DNA of 47,270 nucleotides from Chloroflexota bacterium (GTDB lineage: Bacteria > Chloroflexota > Dehalococcoidia > Lucifugimonadales > UBA2985): the NCBI GenBank assembly GCA_028877205.1, contig JAPPHY010000021.1, positions 35,213-82,482 of the forward strand. Direction: 5' to 3'. Below, piece by piece: positions 1 to 11,069 of this stretch (position 1 is its first letter; every line of letters starts with the position of its first letter). The notes under the pieces were generated by a model. It saw nothing but the letters and a program-made list of their open reading frames with translations. It made no database searches and was not told where the DNA came from. Made by a program: the position numbers and the translations under genes.

Positions 1-53
1 GCTGGCGTAACGGGGGGTGGTGTAGCGGGGTGTTATTTTTCACAACCGGCGCG

Positions 54-85
54 GCGGCGCCGTCCATCCGGGGCGGCGCCGCTTT
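54..85. terminator. GC-rich hairpin, possible terminator of an upstream gene
   Basis: GCGGCGCCG at 54-62 pairs perfectly with CGGCGCCGC at 74-82 across an 11-base loop and is followed by a short TTT. It lies before the prs promoter, so it could end a gene left of the window. The T-run is weak, so this may only be a structured GC-rich spacer. Confidence 0.35.
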
Positions 86-121
86 CGCGTCGTCGGCTTG
101 GGGGCGCGGGCAGTGATGCTA

Positions 122-130
122 TGATATAAT
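122..130 (+). promoter_or_regulatory. extended -10 promoter of prs
   Basis: TGATATAAT is a perfect TATAAT preceded by the TGn of an extended -10 element. No good -35 lies 16-18 bases upstream, which fits extended -10 promoters. Transcription would start near 137, leaving a leader of about 70 bases with a small GGGAC/GTCCC hairpin at 152-164. Confidence 0.5.
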
Positions 131-205
131 TCTACGGGTGAGGTTGGAGGGGGGACTTCGTCCCGTGCGGGGCCACTTCAGCAATACGTGGGGTGAGAAT
201 AGACG

Positions 206-1156
206 ATGCAGCTCCGAAATGATGATCTGAAGGTCTTTGCTGGCACGGCCCACGAGCAGCTGGCCCGCGACGTCTGCAGCTACCTGAACATCTCGGTCGG
301 AGAGTCCAACGTCTTCAAGTTCAGCAACGACAACACCTTCGTACAGATTAGCGAGAACGTGCGCCAGCGGGACGTCTTCCTCATCCAGCCGTTCGCCTAT
401 CCCGTCAACGACAACATCATGGAGCTGCTGATAATGCTGGACGCCGCCAAGCGCGCCTCCGCAGGCCGCATCACGGCGGTGATCCCCTATTACGCCTACG
501 GCCGCACCGACAAGAAGGACCAGCCACGCGTGCCCATCACGGCGCGGCTGGTGGCGGACCTGCTGAGCGTGGCCGGAGCCGACCGCGTCCTCACAGTCGA
601 CCTTCACGCCGGCCAGATCCAGGGCTTTTTCAACATTCCGGTGGACGAGCTCACCGGCCTGCCCCTTCTCTCGCGCTACTTTGCGGACAAGGCGCTGGAT
701 AACGTAGTGGTGGTGGCCGTCGACATAGGCATCAGCAAGCGCGCGAGGGACATGGCGGCCAAGCTCGGGGCGCCACTGGCCATCATCGAAAAGCGCAGGA
801 TGGGCAATGCCGACAGCAGTGAGAGCCTCAACATCATCGGCGACGTGGCGGGCAAGACCGCCATCACCTTCGACGACGAGATTGACACGGCAGGCTCGCT
901 GATGAACGCCGTGGACGCCCTGAAGGAGGCCGGCGTGGGAGACGTCTACTCCTGTTGCACCCACGGCGTGCTCTCCGGCCCCGGCGCAAGCCGCGTGGAG
1001 CAGAGCTCCATAAAGGAGCTGGTGATGACCGATACGCTGCCGCTATCGACTGAGAAGCGCGACGGGAAGATCACCGTGCTCTCGGTCGCGCCTCTGCTTG
1101 GCGAGGCCATTCGCAGGATCCACGAGGGGCTCTCCGTGGGAGCAATGTTCGAGTAG
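206..1156 (+). CDS. prs: ribose-phosphate pyrophosphokinase (PRPP synthetase)
   Basis: This cytosolic enzyme makes 5-phosphoribosyl-1-pyrophosphate from ribose 5-phosphate and ATP for nucleotide, His and Trp synthesis. The 316-residue length is normal for the family. Visible hallmarks are the DLHAGQIQGFF segment, an RTDKKDQPRVPITARL stretch in place of the usual RQDRK loop, and the PRPP-binding FDDEIDTAG near the C-terminus. The loop usually reading SPDxGG is VDIGIS here, a mild divergence. The ATG start follows a GGTGAG ribosome-binding region. secA begins 15 bases after the stop, so the two are probably cotranscribed. The family call is safe; activity is inferred. Confidence 0.93.
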   Translation: MQLRNDDLKVFAGTAHEQLARDVCSYLNISVGESNVFKFSNDNTFVQISENVRQRDVFLIQPFAYPVNDNIMELLIMLDAAKRASAGRITAVIPYYAYGRTDKKDQPRVPITARLVADLLSVAGADRVLTVDLHAGQIQGFFNIPVDELTGLPLLSRYFADKALDNVVVVAVDIGISKRARDMAAKLGAPLAIIEKRRMGNADSSESLNIIGDVAGKTAITFDDEIDTAGSLMNAVDALKEAGVGDVYSCCTHGVLSGPGASRVEQSSIKELVMTDTLPLSTEKRDGKITVLSVAPLLGEAIRRIHEGLSVGAMFE

Positions 1157-1171
1157 GGAGGACCCAGGCAG

Positions 1172-3769
<2,598 letters not shown>

Positions 3770-3845
3770 GTGGACGCGGGGCTGGAGCGTCGCGAGTGCG
3801 GCGGACCCGGCGAAGGCGGACAGGACGTCGGAGGGCACGGCAGGT

Positions 3846-5573
3846 ATGAATAACAACGAGATAGCCGGGGTCTTTGAGAAGATCGCGGGACTGCTCTCGC
3901 TGAAGGCGGAGTCAACCTTCACTATCCGTGCCTACCAGCGCGCCGCCCGAACCATCGAGCACCTGCCCACGGAGCTGTCCCTGCTTGTGAGGGAGGAGAG
4001 CGACCTCAGGCAGATTCCCGGAATCGGAGAGGCCATCTCCGCCAAGATCACGGAGCTCGTGAACACGGGGCGCCTGGAGTACATGGAGGAGCTGAGGTCG
4101 GAGTTCCCGGACGGCATCCTCGCCCTCATGGACGTTCCCGGCATCGGGCCCAAGACGGCGCTGCGCATCACCACGGAGATGGGTGTCTCCAGCGTGGAGG
4201 AGCTTGAGCAGGCGATCGTGGAGGGGCGCATGTCGGCCATGCCGCGCCTCGGCGAGAAGACGGCGGAGAACATCCTGCGCCACATCCGGTCGGAGCGCAC
4301 CAAGGACCGCCGCATTCCCATCGGACGCGCCATGAGCGCCGCCGACCAGGTCATCGCGGCGCTGCGCGAGGCGTGCTCGGGCCTGCATCGAATCGACGCA
4401 GCAGGCAGCCTGCGCCGGTGGCGCGAGACCATTGGCGACGTGGACATCATGGGTACCGCGGATGACCCCGCAGCCGTCATCGACGCCTTCGTGGAGCTGC
4501 CGTTGGTCGATGAGGTGCTGGCGCACGGTCCCACCAAGGGCAGCGTGGTGCTGCACGGCGGCCTGCAGGTGGACGTGCGGATGGTGGAGGCGGACAGCTA
4601 CGGCGCTCTGATCCAGTACTTCTCCGGCAGCCAGCAGCACAACATACGACTCAGGGAGCTGGCGAACCGGATGGGCCTTTCCCTGAATGAGTACGGCATG
4701 ACCGACATTAGTACGGGCTATGTGGAGAAGTTCACGGACGAGGCGGACTTCTACGCACGCCTCGGTCTCCAGTACATACCGCCGGAGCTTCGAGAGGGGC
4801 TGTGGGAGGTGGAGGCGGCGGCCCGCGGCGCACTGCCCAAGCTCGTTGAGCTCGGTGACGTGCGCGGCGACCTTCACTGCCACACCAACGAGAGCGACGG
4901 ACGTGACACGCTGCGGGTCATGGTGGAGGCGGCTCGCAGCCGCGGGTATGAGTACGTGGCCATCACCGACCACTCGGTGGGCCGCGGCATCGCCAACGGC
5001 CTGAACGAGGAGCGGCTGGCCCGCCACGTGGCAAACGTGCGAGCGCTGGACGCGCAGCTCCCGGACTTTCGCGTCCTGACCGGATCGGAGGTCGACATAC
5101 GCGCGGACGGCTCGCTGGACTATCCCGACGAGATTCTGGAGATGCTGGAAGTAGTGGTGGCGTCCGTACACTCGGCGATGGGGCAGGACAGCGAGACCAT
5201 GACGGCGCGCATCATTCGGGCGATGCACAATCCCCACGTGAACGTCATCGGCCATCTCACCACCAGACTGCTTGGCGAGCGTGAGCCTATCGACGTAGAC
5301 GTGGAGGCCGTCCTGCGGGCAGCGGCGGAAACGGGGACTGCGTTGGAGATCAACGCATCGCCGGAGCGGCTGGACCTGAAGGACACGCACGTGTTCCGCG
5401 CGCGAGAGCTTGGCGCTCCGCTGGTCATAAGCTCGGACTCGCACGCCGTAGAGCACATGGCCAACATGCGCTTCGGCGTGGCTGTGGCGCGCCGCGGCTG
5501 GTGCCGGGCGGAGGACATCGTGAACACGAGGCCGGCGGCCGGATTCCTGGCGTTCTTGCGGGGCGAGGGCTGA
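3846..5573 (+). CDS. polX: family X DNA polymerase with PHP domain (PolX)
   Basis: PolX enzymes fill short gaps in base-excision repair, and the PHP domain gives 3'-5' exonuclease or AP-processing activity. In this 575-residue protein the N-terminal 8-kDa-like region and two helix-hairpin-helix motifs (QIPGIGEAISAKI near 57-69, DVPGIGPKTALRI near 96-108) precede the polymerase palm, with GDVDIMG (Asp198, Asp200) and a third Asp in LQVDVRM. The PHP domain starts near residue 343 and shows HCH, ITDHS, a Glu in SEVDIRAD, HSAMG, IGHLT and SSDSHA, so its metal-ligand set looks complete. An open extension to 3609 overlaps secA; this ATG after GGAGGGCACGGCAGGT is the likely start. Confidence 0.93.
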   Translation: MNNNEIAGVFEKIAGLLSLKAESTFTIRAYQRAARTIEHLPTELSLLVREESDLRQIPGIGEAISAKITELVNTGRLEYMEELRSEFPDGILALMDVPGIGPKTALRITTEMGVSSVEELEQAIVEGRMSAMPRLGEKTAENILRHIRSERTKDRRIPIGRAMSAADQVIAALREACSGLHRIDAAGSLRRWRETIGDVDIMGTADDPAAVIDAFVELPLVDEVLAHGPTKGSVVLHGGLQVDVRMVEADSYGALIQYFSGSQQHNIRLRELANRMGLSLNEYGMTDISTGYVEKFTDEADFYARLGLQYIPPELREGLWEVEAAARGALPKLVELGDVRGDLHCHTNESDGRDTLRVMVEAARSRGYEYVAITDHSVGRGIANGLNEERLARHVANVRALDAQLPDFRVLTGSEVDIRADGSLDYPDEILEMLEVVVASVHSAMGQDSETMTARIIRAMHNPHVNVIGHLTTRLLGEREPIDVDVEAVLRAAAETGTALEINASPERLDLKDTHVFRARELGAPLVISSDSHAVEHMANMRFGVAVARRGWCRAEDIVNTRPAAGFLAFLRGEG

Positions 5574-6269
5574 GTGGTGGTCGACATGAACGGGAACACG
5601 CCGGAGCGGGAAGGACTCAGCAACCCGGAGGCGATTCAGCACCTCAGGAGCGCTCTCGAACAGGGGAGGGACTGGGTGCCCGCGCTCCTGGAGTCCATGT
5701 CCATGTGGACGATAGCGGAAGAGGTCCACGACGACAGGCACAATCGTTACCTGCTGGACGGGGAGGCGTTCGACTGGCTCGTGCTGGCGGAGCGGCTGCT
5801 GGCCGAGGTGGACGGGCTGGTGCCGGAGGCGGAGAAGTCGGCGTTGCTCTCATCAAGCGAGTTCCCGCGCTCGTTCAGCGAGGATGAGCTGAGAAGCCTG
5901 CTGGGGCCGGACAAGTACAGCGCATATCTGAACTACTGGTATGGCGTTGTGGTGGAGCAGGCGGTCATGCGCAGCGCGGAGGAGGAAGAGCAGAAGCGCC
6001 TGCCGATTCGCGGCGCGCGGGCAAGGCGGGAGGCGGCGGAGAGGGCATTCCGTCGGGTGTACGGCGAGGGCAGGGAGGAGCTGCACCGCAGGTTTCGCGG
6101 TGAGCGCGGGTACGAGGACTCGACCACGGTGACGGCGTCCGAAGCCAAGGAGTTCACGTACTGGCTGTTCAAGCACAGGCTGATCACGGGCGAGGGCGAG
6201 CGGGTGGCGAGCGACACCCGGAAGGGCCTGCTGTTTCTGCATAGGAAGCGCGAGCGGGACAGGGCGTAA
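5574..6269 (+). CDS. uncharacterised helical protein, 231 residues
   Basis: I do not recognise this protein. It is charged, rich in Glu and Arg, with no signal peptide or membrane segment and apparently almost all helical. The middle (RLPIRGARARREAAERAFRRVYGEGREELHRRF) is strongly basic and could contact nucleic acid, but that is a guess. The GTG start abuts the polX stop and lies just after GAGG, so translation is probably coupled to polX; an in-frame ATG at 5586 is the alternative. The position suggests a link to DNA repair. It is followed by a hairpin terminator at 6274-6303. Confidence 0.75.
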   Translation: MVVDMNGNTPEREGLSNPEAIQHLRSALEQGRDWVPALLESMSMWTIAEEVHDDRHNRYLLDGEAFDWLVLAERLLAEVDGLVPEAEKSALLSSSEFPRSFSEDELRSLLGPDKYSAYLNYWYGVVVEQAVMRSAEEEEQKRLPIRGARARREAAERAFRRVYGEGREELHRRFRGERGYEDSTTVTASEAKEFTYWLFKHRLITGEGERVASDTRKGLLFLHRKRERDRA

Positions 6270-6273
6270 ACTC

Positions 6274-6303
6274 GCTAGGGTAGTCTCCCAGGAATGCCCT
6301 AGC
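6274..6303. terminator. hairpin terminator between convergent genes
   Basis: GCTAGGG (6274-6280) pairs perfectly with CCCTAGC (6297-6303), followed by TAATTT on the + strand. It lies between the stops of two convergent transcription units, the usual place for a bidirectional terminator. Confidence 0.5.
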
Positions 6304-6344
6304 TAATTTCCCGTACTATCTGAACTTGAGTCGCCTCTCGGGGG

Positions 6345-6908
6345 CTAGTTGGAGGCCGAGCGCCACTCCTCTTCCAGGATGGCGTAGTAATGAACGTCCC
6401 GCCAGCTCTGGTGAAATGGCGACCAGAAACTTTGCCGGAGCGTTCCCTCTCTCGTCATTCCGAGCTTTTCCAACACCCCAATGCTACCGGCATTTTCCGT
6501 GTCTACGGTTGCAAACACTCTGTGGGCATTCAACATCTCGAATCCAATGCGAAGCACTACTCTAGCGCCTTCTGTTGCGTACCCGTTACCCCACGATTCC
6601 CTTCGCAGTACGTAGCCCATAGAAGCCTCTTTGTTTCCTGGCGACACCATCCTGATCCCTGAACCACCGATGAGCTCTCCGGTTGAGGCCAACGTCATTG
6701 CAAGTTCATACCTTGTACGAGGCTCCTCAAGCTGGTAGGAAATGAACTCGTCTACTACTTCCCGAGAGCGCTCCTCGGTGTTTGGAAGCAGAAGTAGGCC
6801 TGACATGACCTCCGGGTCTGATCCATATAGATGGAGGGCGCGCCAATCGTTCTCTTGGAACTCGCGAATTATCAGGCGCTCAGATTCAATGGGGCTGATG
6901 GCGGTCAT
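6345..6908 (-). CDS. GNAT family N-acetyltransferase (RimJ/RimL type)
   Basis: This 187-residue protein has the plan of RimJ/RimL-like GNAT enzymes, which transfer acetyl from acetyl-CoA to protein or small-molecule amines. It starts with SERLIIREF, has the acetyl-CoA-binding region around GYVLRRESWGNGYATEGARVV, and ends with the family block HRVFATVDTENAGSIGVLEKLGMTREG. The substrate cannot be read from sequence. It lies 28 bases downstream of the valS stop on the same strand and is probably the last gene of that unit. It converges on the gene at 5574. Confidence 0.85.
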   Translation of the reverse strand: MTAISPIESERLIIREFQENDWRALHLYGSDPEVMSGLLLLPNTEERSREVVDEFISYQLEEPRTRYELAMTLASTGELIGGSGIRMVSPGNKEASMGYVLRRESWGNGYATEGARVVLRIGFEMLNAHRVFATVDTENAGSIGVLEKLGMTREGTLRQSFWSPFHQSWRDVHYYAILEEEWRSASN

Positions 6909-6936
6909 GCGAGTAGATTGGTCCTGGCCGCCGCCG

Positions 6937-9774
6937 CTATCCCAGCTGGGCGAGCAGTTCCTGCACGCGATCGCGGCGCTCGCCGAGGCGCTCCAGCCGC
7001 TCCCGCTCTCGCTCCACCACGTCCGCCGGCGCCTTGGTCGTGAAGTCGGCGTTGCCCAGTCTCTGCGAGAGCCTCTGCATGTTGTCCAGGCACTCCTTCA
7101 GCTCGCCCTCCAGCCGCGTGCGCTCTGCCGACGTGTCCACCAGGCTCTCCAGCGGTATCAGGACCGTCGCACCTGGCAGCACGGCGGACACGGTGGTGGA
7201 AGCTGCGGGTCTTGGGTCGCCCTCCTCCGGAAACTCCAGAGGCTCCGTCCGCGCCAGGCTCTCGATGACCGAAGCCTCGTCCCGGAGGGCCGCGCCGGAC
7301 TCAGAGTGCTCCACCAGGCAGGTGAGCGCGCGGTTCGGCGGTATCTTGAACTCGGCCCTGACGTTTCGGATAGCTCTCACCACGCCCATCAGAATCTCCA
7401 TCTCACGCTCCGCCTGAGCGTCCGCCGTCGACGGGTCAGCTATGGGGTAGTCGGCAATCACGATGGACTCTGCCATGCCATCCGTTTGGGGCAGGCTTTC
7501 CTTTAGGCTCTGCCAGATCTCCTCAGTCACGAAAGGCAGGAACGGGTGCATCAGGCGCATGGACTTCTCTAGCACGTGAACCAGGACGGGCAGGGGAGAC
7601 GGATCGGAGCCGGACCTTAGCCTCAGCTTGGCCATCTCGATGTACCAGTCGCAGAACTCGTTCCAGAAGAAGTCGTGGACCTCCCGCTGCGCCTCTCCGA
7701 ACAGGAAGTCCTCCATGAAGCGGTCGACCTGACCGGCCACCTGGTTGAGGCGGCCCACTATCCAGCGGTCGTGGCGGTGCAGGAGCGCAGGGTTGCGCCA
7801 CTCCGGCGCACTTTGCGTTTCGCTCAGGTTTGTCAGCACGTACCGGGCCGCGTTCCACACCTTGTTCACGAAGTTGCGGCTGGCGGCCAGCTTCCCGTCG
7901 CTGATGCGCAGGTCGTTGCCGGGCGCGTTGCCCGTGGTGAGTGTGAAGCGAAGGGCGTCGGTGCCGTAGGCCTCGATCGCCTCCAGCGGGTCGGTGACGT
8001 TGCCCCTGGTCTTGCTCATCTTGGCGCCGTGTTCGTCCCGTATGAGGCCGGACAGGTAGACCCACTTGAAGGGGACCTCGCCCGCGTTCTCTAGGCCCAT
8101 CATCACCATGCGCGCGACCCAGAAGAACAGGATGTCATAGCCCGTCTCCATGACGGTGGTTGGGTAGAAGTAGCGCATGTCGTCGGTGTCGGTGGGCCAA
8201 CCCAGGGTTGAGTGAGGCCAGAGCGCCGACGAGAACCATGTGTCGAGCACGTCCGGGTCCTGGTACAGCGCCGAGCCGCCGCACGAGGGGCAGCTTTCGG
8301 GCGGCTCCAGCGAGACGATGGGCTGGGCCGTCAGGTCGGTGAAGACGTGCAGCGCCCTGGCCTCCAGCTCGCTCCAGGCGAGGCCCTGCTCGCGGAGCGT
8401 GCGGTAGCTGCCGTCCTGCAGGTCGTCCTCCGGCGGGAATACCATCTGTATCGCGTCTTGGGAGCAGTCCAGGCAGTACCAGGCCGGTATGCGGTGGCCC
8501 CACCACAGCTGGCGGCTGATGCACCAGTCGCGTATGTTCTCCATCCAGTTGAGGTAGACCCTGGAGTAGCGGTCCGGTACGATCCTGATGCGGCCGTCCC
8601 TGACCACCTCCATTGCCGGCCTCGCAAGGTCCTCCATGCTGACGAACCACTGCCTGCTGGCCAGCGGCTCCACGACCACGCCGCACCTGCCGCAGTGGCC
8701 CACGGAGTGGGTGTACGGGTCTTGGCGGTCGAGCAGGCCGGCAGAGTCAAGGTCACGGAGTATGACCTCCCGGCAGTGGACGCGGTCCATACCCTCGTAC
8801 GGGCCGGCCTCGCGGCTCATGGAGCCGTCCAGGTTGATGGCTGTGACGATGGGCAATCCGTGACGCTGGCCCACCTCGAAGTCGACGGGATCGTGGCCGG
8901 GCGTGATCTTGAGTGCGCCCGTGCCAAACTCCGGGTCGACGGCGTCGTCGCCCACGATGGGCAGCGGCCTGTTGAGCACGGGCAGCAGGACGCGGCGGCC
9001 TACGAGGTGGCGGTAGCGGTCGTCGTCCGGGTTGACGGCCACGCCCGTGTCGCCGAGGAGGGTCTCCGGACGGGTGGTTGCCACCGTCAGGAAGCCGTCG
9101 CCGTCCTCCAGAGGATAGCGTATGTGGTAGAGGAACGACTGCTCCTCCTCGTGGTCAACCTCCAGGTCCGATAGAGCCGTTGAGCACCTTGGGCACCAGT
9201 TGATGATGCGCTCACCGCGATAGATGAGGCCCTTCTCGTAGAGGTTGGCGAACGTGGTGCGCACGGCCAGGCTGGGGCCTTCGTCCAGCGTGAAGCGGCG
9301 ACGCGTCCAGTCGCACGATGCGCCCAGGCGCTTGTGCTGCTCGTCGATTGTGTGGCCGTAACGGCGGACCCAGTCCCACACCCTCTCAAGGAATCGCTCC
9401 CGGCCAAGCTGCTGACGCGTGAGGCTGGTCTCATCCTCGGGACGTTCCGAGGCCTCCTGCGCCAGGCTGCGCTCCACCATCACCTGCGTGGCTATGCCGG
9501 CGTGGTCGGCGCCTGGCAGCCAGAGAGTGGGCTCGCCCCTCATGCGGTGCCACCTGACCATGATGTCTGCGAGCGTAGCCTGGAGTGCGTGGCCGAGGTG
9601 AAGCTCCCCCGTCACGTTCGGCGGAGGCATGATGATAACGAACGGCTCCTTGTCGGGATCGATGGTGGGCGTGAAGTAGCCGCCTTCCAACCAGGAGCCG
9701 TAGAGGCGCCGCTCGACTGCGCCCGGGTCGTAGGCCTTGGGTATGTCTCGTGCAGCCTGGTCCAACTGGGTCAT
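6937..9774 (-). CDS. valS: valyl-tRNA synthetase
   Basis: The enzyme charges tRNA-Val with valine and edits misactivated threonine. This 945-residue class Ia synthetase has PPPNVTGELHLGHAL carrying the HIGH-type signature (HLGH, residues 59-62), the AGIATQVMVER block, a CP1 editing insertion, a KMSKTRGNV signature in the C-terminal third, the anticodon-binding domain, and a C-terminal coiled coil beginning near LVDTSAERTRLEGEL, as usual for bacterial ValS. The ATG lies downstream of a strong promoter at 9827-9854. No T-box leader is seen; the leader is only about 45 bases. Confidence 0.97.
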   Translation of the reverse strand: MTQLDQAARDIPKAYDPGAVERRLYGSWLEGGYFTPTIDPDKEPFVIIMPPPNVTGELHLGHALQATLADIMVRWHRMRGEPTLWLPGADHAGIATQVMVERSLAQEASERPEDETSLTRQQLGRERFLERVWDWVRRYGHTIDEQHKRLGASCDWTRRRFTLDEGPSLAVRTTFANLYEKGLIYRGERIINWCPRCSTALSDLEVDHEEEQSFLYHIRYPLEDGDGFLTVATTRPETLLGDTGVAVNPDDDRYRHLVGRRVLLPVLNRPLPIVGDDAVDPEFGTGALKITPGHDPVDFEVGQRHGLPIVTAINLDGSMSREAGPYEGMDRVHCREVILRDLDSAGLLDRQDPYTHSVGHCGRCGVVVEPLASRQWFVSMEDLARPAMEVVRDGRIRIVPDRYSRVYLNWMENIRDWCISRQLWWGHRIPAWYCLDCSQDAIQMVFPPEDDLQDGSYRTLREQGLAWSELEARALHVFTDLTAQPIVSLEPPESCPSCGGSALYQDPDVLDTWFSSALWPHSTLGWPTDTDDMRYFYPTTVMETGYDILFFWVARMVMMGLENAGEVPFKWVYLSGLIRDEHGAKMSKTRGNVTDPLEAIEAYGTDALRFTLTTGNAPGNDLRISDGKLAASRNFVNKVWNAARYVLTNLSETQSAPEWRNPALLHRHDRWIVGRLNQVAGQVDRFMEDFLFGEAQREVHDFFWNEFCDWYIEMAKLRLRSGSDPSPLPVLVHVLEKSMRLMHPFLPFVTEEIWQSLKESLPQTDGMAESIVIADYPIADPSTADAQAEREMEILMGVVRAIRNVRAEFKIPPNRALTCLVEHSESGAALRDEASVIESLARTEPLEFPEEGDPRPAASTTVSAVLPGATVLIPLESLVDTSAERTRLEGELKECLDNMQRLSQRLGNADFTTKAPADVVERERERLERLGERRDRVQELLAQLG

Positions 9775-9826
9775 TTCGGGTCGTCTTCCAGAAGTGCTTG
9801 TGGGTTGCGAAAATCCTCAATGCCTC

Positions 9827-9854
9827 ATTCTATCACCACGGGAACCACAGTCAA
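9827..9854 (-). promoter_or_regulatory. sigma70-type promoter of valS
   Basis: On the minus strand TTGACT (9854-9849) and TAGAAT (9832-9827) are 16 bases apart, close to the housekeeping consensus. Transcription would start near 9820, about 45 bases before the valS ATG. It lies in the 158-base gap between the HEAT-repeat gene and valS, so valS need not depend on read-through. Confidence 0.6.
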
Positions 9855-9932
9855 CGCATGGCGGGCTGTGTTGGAGACCTCTTACGGCTGGGGTGGACAG
9901 GGCGGGAGAGAGGTATTCCAGGAGCCCTGTTT

Positions 9933-10742
9933 CTATGCGAGGGCTTCCGGCGCCTGCTCCTGCGCAGCGCCTGTGCGGACGGCGCCGTGCAGCCTCCTGC
10001 GAGCGTTCTCCGCAAAGAGCCTCACTCCCTGGTCTTCGTCCCCTGTCATGGACGCAACGAGGTTTAGCGCCTCTCCCATGGCCAGAAGCGACCACGCTGC
10101 GTTTCGGCGCACCCACGCCTTGGAGTCGGTGAGGGCCAGCGAGAGAGCGGACACGCTCTCGACGTCGCCCAGCGCGCCGAGTGCGTATGCGGCCGCGCCG
10201 CGGATGTTCTCATTGTTGTCGCGGAGGAACATGCGGACCGGCGCGGCGGCCGCGGCCTGTCCCAGGCGATATAGCGTGCGGATCGCGCTCAGCCGCACGG
10301 GGCGGCTCTCGTCCTCCAGAATGGGCACGACGTCCATGGCCGTGTCGGGGTGGCCGCGTCCGGCGATGGCGTGAAGCGTCCAGGATCTCGCCGTGGGGTC
10401 GCGTTGCTTGAGCGACTGGAGCAGAGCGGCGTCGGCGAGCCGGCTCTCGAACCTGACTATGGCGTCGGCGGCCTGCTGTCGCACCCACACGTCCTCGTCG
10501 CCGAGGGCGCGGCAGAGGTTGGGGAGCGCATTCGGCTCCTGGATGCGTCCGAGCGCAAAGGCCGACCAGCCTCGCACCCACGCGGACTCGTCCGAGAGTG
10601 CTGTGAGCAACTGCTTCTGCGCACGCTTCACGCGGGCCTGGCCAAGCGCCAGCGCTGCGCAGCCGCGGGTGTACTCCGACGGGTCGCCGGTCAGAAGGCT
10701 GATGAGCGTCCTGGGCGAGTCACTGACTGACGGCTCCTGCAC
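9933..10742 (-). CDS. HEAT-repeat (PBS-lyase-like) protein
   Basis: This 269-residue protein is made almost entirely of about eight HEAT / PBS-lyase-type helical repeats. They are visible as recurring blocks such as AWVRGWSAFALGRIQE, VWVRQQAADAIVRFES and AWVRRNAAWSLLAMGEA. Such solenoids are protein-protein scaffolds; no catalytic residues are apparent and the partner is unknown. An in-frame ATG exists at 10790, but the GTG at 10742 sits 6 bases after AAAGAGG, so I prefer it. There is no signal peptide. It lies upstream of valS on the same strand. Confidence 0.8.
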   Translation of the reverse strand: MQEPSVSDSPRTLISLLTGDPSEYTRGCAALALGQARVKRAQKQLLTALSDESAWVRGWSAFALGRIQEPNALPNLCRALGDEDVWVRQQAADAIVRFESRLADAALLQSLKQRDPTARSWTLHAIAGRGHPDTAMDVVPILEDESRPVRLSAIRTLYRLGQAAAAAPVRMFLRDNNENIRGAAAYALGALGDVESVSALSLALTDSKAWVRRNAAWSLLAMGEALNLVASMTGDEDQGVRLFAENARRRLHGAVRTGAAQEQAPEALA

Positions 10743-10823
10743 TTGTGTCCTCTTTCGCAGTTGTGATGACGCTCGCCGCCCGCGCTCCATACGGGGCGCA
10801 TGATTGGAACGGCAACGAAGGTG

Positions 10824-10832
10824 ATTCTAGCA
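10824..10832 (-). promoter_or_regulatory. extended -10 promoter of the HEAT-repeat gene
   Basis: The minus strand reads TGCTAGAAT, an extended -10 element (TGn plus TAGAAT), about 80 bases before the preferred GTG. There is no convincing -35. The motif is short, so confidence is moderate. Confidence 0.35.
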
Positions 10833-10931
10833 CAGGTTCGGCTGCCTCGCGACGGGGGCGAAACCACATACTCCTGCCTGCCGGCGTGCGCAGGCCACCA
10901 CGAATGCTCTGCATTTCGTCTCAAAAACCAC

Positions 10932-10960
10932 TTGCCAGATTTCAGGCTGCGTGGTAGAGT
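10932..10960 (+). promoter_or_regulatory. candidate promoter of the cytochrome oxidase operon
   Basis: TTGCCA (10932-10937) and TAGAGT (10955-10960) are 17 bases apart. A start near 10967 would leave a leader of about 100 bases before coxB. The rest of the 10743-11069 gap holds the divergent HEAT-gene promoter and a small CCTGC/GCAGG hairpin (10873-10894), with no gene. Confidence 0.4.
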
Positions 10961-11069
10961 TGTGACGCTTGGAACAATCCACAGCGTCGGGGAGCGGAGA
11001 ATCGTGCCGTCCGAGGCTGCTGGATCGGAATAATCAATGCTCGGCAGGATCGAATAACAGACCCCGGCA

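Noticed and set aside
3912-5741. 609-codon minus-strand frame opposite polX
   Set aside because: It mirrors the codon structure of polX, is rich in His/Arg/Val without motifs, and has no ribosome-binding site. Long antisense frames of this type occur opposite most GC-rich genes here.
9775-9932. T-box riboswitch before valS
   Set aside because: No T-box AGGGTGGNACCGCG sequence or specifier stem is visible, and the promoter lies too close to the ATG for one.
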